Of a stretch of 64,000 nt of DNA, positions 57,951 through 64,000 are shown one piece after another. The notes beneath the pieces were generated by a model. The model searched no databases. It saw only the letters and a list, made by a program, of their open reading frames with translations, and was not told the origin of the DNA. Positions within the stretch are counted from its first letter, which is position 1. The number at the start of each line of letters is the position of its first letter. The stretch lies in assembly GCA_003290165.1 (NCBI GenBank), contig QNQO01007619.1, positions 223,567 through 287,566 on the forward strand. Direction: 5' to 3'. The position numbers were made by a program, and so were the translations under genes. The DNA is from Berberis thunbergii. Lineage: Eukaryota; Streptophyta; Magnoliopsida; Ranunculales; Berberidaceae.

Positions 57951-59013
57951 GTATGCATATGTTCACTCATGTCATTAATAGATTTTGTTTAATCACAGAA
58001 TGATAGTGTATTTTCTCTGCTATTTAAAGGAACTCACTAATACTCTCATTTGCTCTCTTCTCTTCTCTTTACTTTCTTCTTCTTCAGAGAATTTTCTACA
58101 ATGGCAGCAGAGGCACAAATCTCACACCCTCCAATGGAGCAGAGAACTTCTTCTGTATTGTATCACTTGACCTGTTTTTTTTTCACTTTAATAAGTTATA
58201 ACACACTTGAGGTCATTTTTTTATCATAAAAATTATTATGTATCAATTGTATCTATATTGCTGACATGAAGTGGCATAAACTTCATAGTTGATATGGGAG
58301 TGACTTCTAATTTCCTTTGTTTCGTTCAGCGGCTAGCCCTAAAGAGGTTGGTAGAACGCGAGTATGGGAATAATAACTCCCTTGTCCGGGCAGCTAAACA
58401 AAGCCATTGCCCCATGCCATTGCCTTGGTAAATCTTCAGGAACTGTCATCTAGTGCTCACAAGCTTTTGCCAAAGGTATATGTTTTTCTTTTTAATCCCT
58501 ACTCATCTCCCTTTCAGTATTGAACTAATTAGATGACATTTAATCCAGACAATTAATTCATCTTTTTGGTACTGGATGGCACGCAGGTACATGTTTGTCT
58601 ATCCGAGGAGATGAATCCTACGAGAAGGATGTTGATGCTACAATGATTCTGCATCATCTACCAAGTACTGAAGATAAAACCAGCAGAGTGCATGCTGCAA
58701 GGAGGAAATGTTCTGACCGATGCTTTTGAATTGTTAATTAACATCTTTGCTAGTCATCTAAATCATGAATTCTTTTTTTGGTGCAGGCTATTTGAGTCTT
58801 TAGCGGAAAATGCACTGAATTTTCCCGTGATCCACCATATAGAGTTTGCCAAGAATATTCACAGGTACTGCTCATCATTTCGTGAAAATAGAGAATGAGC
58901 AAAGGCCAACCGGCTCATGGCTCATGGCAGAAAGGCCTGCACATGGCTCATGTATATGACTTTTACAAGCCTGATCTTGCAAGTGAATAGCAAGTTGCTA
59001 CATAAAACTGACA
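57951..59013 (+). other. Mosaic interior with unassigned exon-like pieces
   Basis: 58091-58160 and 58327-58475 are flanked by acceptor and donor sites; the latter ends 'IALVNLQELSSSAHKLLPK'. 58788-58864 reads 'LFESLAENALNFPVIHHIEF', also with splice borders. I do not recognise the parent genes. Stops and frame changes occur within the pieces. Confidence 0.4.
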
Positions 59014-59190
59014 ATGGCATCATCAGCAGATGGTTGGGGAGAGCTTGACAATGGCATTCTGAATGAAATGCATGACAGTGACAAAGAGAGGTGGGATGAT
59101 GTTGATCCATTTGAGGAGCAGAAGCCGCCTCCAGCTCTTACGAATATCCAAGCTACTCAGAAACTGCCTATATCAATTATAAAAAGTTAA
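59014..59190 (+). pseudogene. SCYL: SCY1-like protein kinase C-terminal fragment
   Basis: Reads 'SSADGWGELDNGILNEMHDS', then 'DKERWDDVDPFEEQKPPP' and 'ALTNIQATQK'. Acidic 'GWxDxDP' segments followed by 'PPPALxNIQAAQ' are typical of the C-terminal tail of plant SCY1-like pseudokinases, which act in membrane traffic. The kinase-like and HEAT portions are absent. Confidence 0.6.
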
Positions 59191-60023
59191 TTCTAAGTTG
59201 ATTTCTCCATCTTTATTGTGTATGAGTTGAATCATGTGTGTGACATTTAACTGCAGTGTTCCAAAGGTTGGCGAATGATAAGTTTTGTGACACACAGCGT
59301 TGTATTGTCATCACGGTTGTTGGATTACTTGACTGTGATTTCTTTAGCTACCCTTTAAGTTTGAAATGTATGTTCGGAGATGTTAAGGTCTCTTCATTTA
59401 TCTATCTATGCATGTTTGACTCTATTGTTACCCTTTAAAATGGAGTCTGCCTGTCATGGAGCAAGCAAGCATTCTGAATGTAGCATTTTTATAGTTATTA
59501 TTTGCATTCTCTTCAAATTTATCTATGTAAATTATGCTTAATGCTATATTGGACTTGGAATAGTAATCTACGGTTGTATTTCATATGTCTAACAATATAG
59601 TTATTATTTCATATTGTCCTTTTAGCTTAATATTTCCTACAATATATTATTACTAGGCTGCCAATATAAGCACCACAAATTCAGAAAGTAGTCAGGAGCC
59701 ACGACAATGTATACGATAAGAGAGTGCTTTCTGGTGCACATAATGTTATTTGAGCCATCACATACGCCACACGGTCCACCCCATGCTTGAGTCAAATATG
59801 TTGGTGTCTTGACCCAAACTGACAGCAGTCTGTGTGTGTTTAGAAACCAAGCCTTACTTGATTACCTAGTTATTTGAATGCATACCTCGACCCAACTCTC
59901 TCAATGTATAGGCTCCTTTTAATTTCTAATTTTCAGACTAAAAAATGTCACAGAAAAAGAAAAGCTCATTGTCCAGGAATAATAAAATTGTTTCATTGAA
60001 ATTGATATTGTTAGTCATTGCAG
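59191..60023 (+). other. Mosaic interior, no assigned gene
   Basis: A short exon-like piece follows an acceptor at about 59254 ('FQRLANDKFCDTQRCIVITV'). Near 59747 'atttgagccatcacatacgccacac' resembles 61740 'tttgagccaccacattcgccgc', a small dispersed repeat. Confidence 0.35.
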
Positions 60024-60345
60024 TATGATGAATGCGTTCTCCGAGGGACTTGTTCTAGCAGACAAAAGTGGACTGAGCCAGGAAACACTTCTTGATGTAG
60101 TGGTAAGATATTTGTTACTGAAACAATTTGATTTCTAATGAAAAGGAGCTGACCATGTTAGTTTTACCATTTGTAGGAACTAGGTGCCATAGCTAATCCA
60201 ATGTTCAACTTAAGGACCATCAATGATCAAGAACAATTACCCCCCTGCTTTTCCTCTGAAGCATCAGCAGAAGGATATGAGATTGGCTCTTGCACTAGGA
60301 GATGAGAATGTTGTATCAATGCCAATTGCTGCAGCAGCTAATGAG
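60024..60345 (+). pseudogene. GLYR1: Two exons of glyoxylate/succinic semialdehyde reductase
   Basis: GLYR1 reduces glyoxylate and succinic semialdehyde with NADPH. Exon 60024-60102 reads 'MMNAFSEGLVLADKSGLSQE'. Exon 60177-60345 reads 'ELGAIANPMFNL', then 'MIKNNYPPAFPLKHQQKDMR' and 'ALALGDENVVSMPIAAAANE'. Borders are CAG|T, TG|GTAAG, TAG|GAA, GAG|GTTTG. Within the second exon two bases are missing around 60213-60220 where the family has AAAGGG and this copy AAGG. The N-terminal NADP-binding half and the last exon are absent. Confidence 0.8.
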
Positions 60346-60838
60346 GTTTGTTTCTACCATCTTTTTAATTGCTTCCATATGGTGCTAGTGACTAGAAACT
60401 TAGTTTTAAGCCGCAAATTGGTTAGTATAGATGTTGCTACTGACAAACATAGATGAGAAGAAAGAAAAACTAGCTGGCAAAGCTAGGACATCTCTGTTTG
60501 AAGTATTTTCTGCATGTTTAGAATTTAATCATCCACAGTAAGCTCAAGAAATTGATTCGACCTGACCAGTAAGTAAAGTAAACTTGATAGGTTGATAGTG
60601 GATTGATAAATCTTTCCATCCGCTATCATAGTCTGGTTGGTTTTATTGCACCCTTTCAAAGGATGCAGTTGACCCCAAAGGGGGTCAAGATCTTCCTCGT
60701 GATTGTATGATGTTTTATACTACCCTGGTGTAGTGCCTTAACCAAATTAGAAATATCGGTGCCTTAACCAGCAGTTTTTATTGGTAAGTTTTCAAAATGT
60801 ACATTAGATTTTTCATTGACTAACATAAACCCTTACAG
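60346..60838 (+). other. Mosaic interior between GLYR1 and MOR1 pieces
   Basis: No coding match was found. It may be residual intron sequence from either parent gene. Confidence 0.35.
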
Positions 60839-61430
60839 TTATTGAAGCCGGCTACGTCTGCATTGGCGGTATCTGAGCATATGACATCATATGTTTAGGT
60901 TTTTTAATCTACTTTGAAGTTGACTGTCTTTCTAACATTCAATATTATTTAGGATAAATCATCGGATGTTCGAAAGCAGCAGAGGCGCGTGTAGGCGAAA
61001 TCTTGAGAGTTTCTGGAACTGAAGCTGTATGTCATCTTGGTTATTCTTTTCAGATTCAATCAGTTCAAATATCAACAATTGTTAACCTGAAAACTGTTTT
61101 CTGTTTGCCATTCCAGGTGACCAAGAATTTAAAAGATATACGTGGGCCAGCTTTAGCTCATGTTTTAGAACGGTTGCACCCTTCTGGGGCTATCCAAGGT
61201 GAACGAACCATCACAACCATGGCCGGAATATTGTATTTGCATTCACGCTGTCTTAATGCTGACTTTACTGTTTTTAGAATCATTTGAATCAACGAAAGGG
61301 GTTTCTAAACTGGCGTGGCTTCCAAAACCAGCTTAAAGACTGCAAAGTCGAGTTCAAAATTGGTTACACTGATCGCTCCATGAAGCAAGGAAATAAAGTT
61401 ATTTCTTCGATTTGTATCCTTACTACGAAG
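60839..61430 (+). pseudogene. MOR1: Four exons of MOR1/GEM1 (XMAP215-type microtubule polymerase)
   Basis: MOR1 is the large TOG-domain protein that promotes microtubule growth. Pieces: 60839-60868 'LLKPATSALA'; 60953-61026 'DKSSDVRK...GEILRVSGTE'; 61117-61198 'VTKNLKDIRGPALAHVLERL' and 'HPSGAIQ'; from 61278 'ESFESTKGVS'. All have GT..AG borders and consistent phase. Exon 2 has lost one G near 60973 (GG to G), which breaks 'AAEA'. The last exon has further frame changes. About 80 residues of a ~2,000-residue protein. Confidence 0.8.
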
Positions 61431-62902
61431 TAGCTTTCTTTGTAATTTTGTGTGAGATATAAACAATAGTATGCATATATTCTTTCCAATAATGGATAAT
61501 GACCCTTGTGATGATCATGACTCTATACATTTATCTTTTTTACTTCATGCTTTAGCAGCTACACCTACCTATATGATGTGCAACCCAATAAGTTTAGTGT
61601 TTGCTTCTTTGGTGCTACTATAGAGTTTCTTTTGCATTCTTTTACCTAGGGCCTTTTTGTGCATTTTAGACTGTTGTTATTAGATTGGATAGTTGGCCAC
61701 CATATGAATGATGAAATTTCTTTGGTGCAGATTAATGTTCTTTGAGCCACCACATTCGCCGCAATGCTTAGGTGGCTCAAATAATATAACATGTGTTCTT
61801 ACTACATTCTAATAATCCTCGATTGAGCCACTTGGAAGTTTTGAAACCTCACTAAGTTTATATGATGGTGATATTCTCACTTTGATAATCTTATCCTTAC
61901 CAAAAAAAGATTAACAACATCAAATGTTGTAGCTCAATAAAATGTAGTAGATAAGATGGAGATATTTAACATTGAAATCATTGTAGAAACCAATTGGTTA
62001 GAATTAGAAATGGCAAGTTTTTTGGAGAAATATCAGATAAACCAATGATATGTCAGGGAAACCAGCTCCAATTAAGTGGGTTGGTTATGCTCCCAATCCG
62101 AAAGAACCCAAAAGAAAACAAAGTCATGTTGGTAATGGATGCTTTGGACATCGACAAATGGAAGAAGAGCCACACAAGGTAAAACACCAAAAAAAAATTG
62201 TTTCTAACTTGAAAGCTAGTGTCTGTTTGCAAAGGGACAATCTAAATTGTCAGAGACGATTGCTCTCTGCAAGTGATTGCTGTGTCTGCTCTGATAGTGT
62301 TCACTTGTAGTGATTTTTTGTTTACATCACAATGAAGTTCATATAAATAGGAGAATGGCAATAACAGGGTATTCATTCATGATAACAGGGTAGTGATTTT
62401 TTGTATTCTATTGCTTATTTTCTGTCTTTCACTATGATATCAGGAACCTGAGCCAGATGAAGGAGCAGAAAATGATGCAGATGTCAGGTTCGACTTCTTC
62501 TGTTGTACTTTATTTACAGTTTTAACCAAGGGTGGCTATTGAGAATGCCAATATCTATCTTGTTTCCACACTAAGAAACAAGATGTCACTTGATGATGTA
62601 ATCTAAACAAGGCGGGTTCTAATCAAAGTAGCATGTGCAAATAGCAAGAATAAAACTTCAGAGGGTCGGAGACACTAAGAATCCCTACTATAGTAATGGC
62701 TTGGGAATTGGCTAAATAAATTCAAAGAAAATATGAGCTAAGAAAAAACTCTTCAAACCCTAAACCTAAACCAATCCCCCCCACACACACACTTCATCCA
62801 TATCTTCTTTGATACTTTACTAATTACCTATCATTGTCATAAGCATCATTTTCTCGATTGAATAGAGATCCAGTGATTACTCCTTACTTAATTTTATCTT
62901 AG
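61431..62902 (+). other. Mosaic interior, unassigned exon-like pieces
   Basis: 62050-62178 reads 'MSGKPAPIKWVGYAPNPKEP' and ends at a donor (AAG|GTAAAA). 62451-62496 ('PEPDEGAENDADV') may be its next exon. The parent is not recognised. A short inverted repeat 'ttgagccacc...ggtggctcaa' lies at about 61742-61790. Confidence 0.35.
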
Positions 62903-63755
62903 GGAAGGGAGAGTAACTCACAATCTCTTGGAAGACATCCATAATCATTGGAAGAGAGTGAGGATCAAAAGCTTGGGAGTGCCATCACTTGACACGGACA
63001 ATGGTTGTTTCCACCTTGAGGTTAGACACTGTAAGTTTTTTTATTTAATTCAGGTTGGACTTAATCGAATCCTTTCACAATTATGTTTAGTGCTTTCTAT
63101 GGAGGACAAAACCAATGGAAAAATCATTTATCGGAACATAAATATTCTTCTTATTTATCATGGCCAAACTATGATCCCAAGACTAGGCTAGTTATCACTG
63201 TGATGCTATGGAAGCCTTTAGCACCAATATACCAAAAACTTGTGAAAAATGTCACCGGTCATTTGAGGAAACAAAAGAAATGAAAAACGGGGATTGAACT
63301 CACCTCCTTTGATGAAACTTAGTAAGTTGATTTCAGTTTTCGACGCATTCGTTGAGCATTCATACTTGATTGATCTTCATCTTGTTTAGCCAGTAATGGG
63401 TGGGTGTATGTTAATGTGGTGACGAGGGTAAGGGAGGCCTTCGAGACTGAAGAAGTTGTAAGGTTAGACTGCAAGCATGTGGGAACTAGCAACTGTAAGA
63501 AGATTGGTGTGAAGCTAAGGGTATGACACCTTTGCTTGTATATTATGCTTTTTTGTTATTATTATTCTGATTTCCTTCAATGATCATGCCTACATCTACT
63601 GACAAAGATTTTTATCAACATCTATTCCAAATATGAATTTTTACTTCCTTTTTTGTTTGATTCAGGATCTGGTACCTTGTGTTCCTATCTTATTCAAGGA
63701 TGAAGAAATCATAATTTGGAGAGGACAACAAGACAAGGACAGAGACCAGAACTGA
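62903..63755 (+). pseudogene. CAF: CRM-domain exons of a CRS2-associated factor (CAF)
   Basis: CAF1/CAF2 proteins splice group II introns in chloroplasts through CRM RNA-binding domains. Exons: 62903-63020 ('VTHNLLEDIHNHWKR', 'RIKSLGVPSLDTD'), 63105-63321 ('DKTNGKIIYRNINILLIYHG', 'LWKPLAPIYQKLVKNV'), 63394-63520 ('NGWVYVNVVTRVREAFETEE', 'GTSNCKKIGVKLR'), 63666-63755 ('DLVPCVPILFKDEEIIIWRG'). Order and splice borders follow the parent gene. One A is missing near 63166 (CCAAAACT to CCAAACT) and more bases are missing after 'KNVT'. A stop follows 'QQDKDRDQN' at 63753-63755. The N-terminal part is not present next to it. Confidence 0.82.
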
Positions 63756-64000
63756 AGAAATGGAAGACATAATACTGGATAGATGGTGAACAGGATAAAA
63801 TTGATTGTTGGGGGTGCAATCTCATTCCCAATAGAATTGAGAAAAACAATGAGTGGATGGGTTATACGAGTAGGAATAGAGGTACTACCCAATCCAGGTA
63901 CTTTAAATGCGGCCTTTGATCCCTAAAATATACAAGTCAACAGGAATGGGTGACATATATGTCAAAATTTCAGGCTCCTATTTAAGGACTCAATTAACAG
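63756..64000. other. Right edge of the window, no gene seen
   Basis: No open frame of note or repeat end. No CACTA-type right terminus (ending in GTAGTG) was found before the window ends. Confidence 0.4.

Overview
The window is nuclear DNA of a flowering plant, almost certainly a eudicot. Introns are AT-rich with GT..AG borders, and the genes belong to plant families: FAR1-related, class III peroxidase, DP-E2F-like, YSL and CRM-domain proteins. Between them lie plant LTR retrotransposons, tRNA-derived SINEs, hAT, CACTA and Mutator-like remnants. The species cannot be fixed from the sequence. Roughly two thirds of the window is mobile or repeat DNA.

Layout. 0.6-2.7 kb: FAR1-related (MULE-transposase-derived) gene, minus strand, with one frameshift; a lone methionine-aminopeptidase exon lies upstream at 3.3 kb. 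4.3-17.9 kb: an AT-rich array of a repeat with a spacing near 1.9-2.0 kb, part of it bounded by long inverted repeats. A 6,974-bp non-autonomous Gypsy-type element is inserted in this array (9,619-16,592; 5-bp target duplication ATAAA). It has a gag remnant, no pol, a 69-bp minisatellite and a decayed antisense ORF. 18.5-19.5 kb: small RRM-like gene. 19.9-25.0 kb: seven-exon gene for a predicted secreted protein with a permuted-papain-like domain, with transposon inserts in introns 1 and 5. 25.5-28.5 kb: SINE, tandem duplication, MITE hairpin and AT-rich repeats. 29.3-30.3 kb: complete class III peroxidase. 31.3-33.3 kb: NSUN6-type RNA m5C methyltransferase, minus strand. 34.4-38.7 kb: SINEs, a hAT-like element and a GC-rich LTR-like block. 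38.9-44.2 kb: a non-coding LTR element present as a tandem dimer with three full and two truncated LTRs. 45.6-48.6 kb: eleven-exon DEL/E2F-like transcription factor, minus strand. 52.0-64.0 kb: a LINE fragment, a CACTA-type terminus, then a same-strand mosaic of exon fragments from at least six unrelated genes (YSL transporter, ATG18-type protein, SCY1-like kinase, glyoxylate reductase GLYR1, MOR1 microtubule protein, CRS2-associated factor), probably also an SDR, with introns retained.

The host genes (RNA methylation, cell-cycle transcription, cell-wall peroxidase, light-type transcription factor) do not form a functional unit. The most interesting structure is the gene-fragment mosaic behind the CACTA-like end, which looks like a large transduplicating element running off the right edge. 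Second is a recurring pattern of one- or two-base indels, mostly deletions in or beside short homopolymers, in otherwise well-conserved genes. That pattern may reflect assembly error rather than decay.
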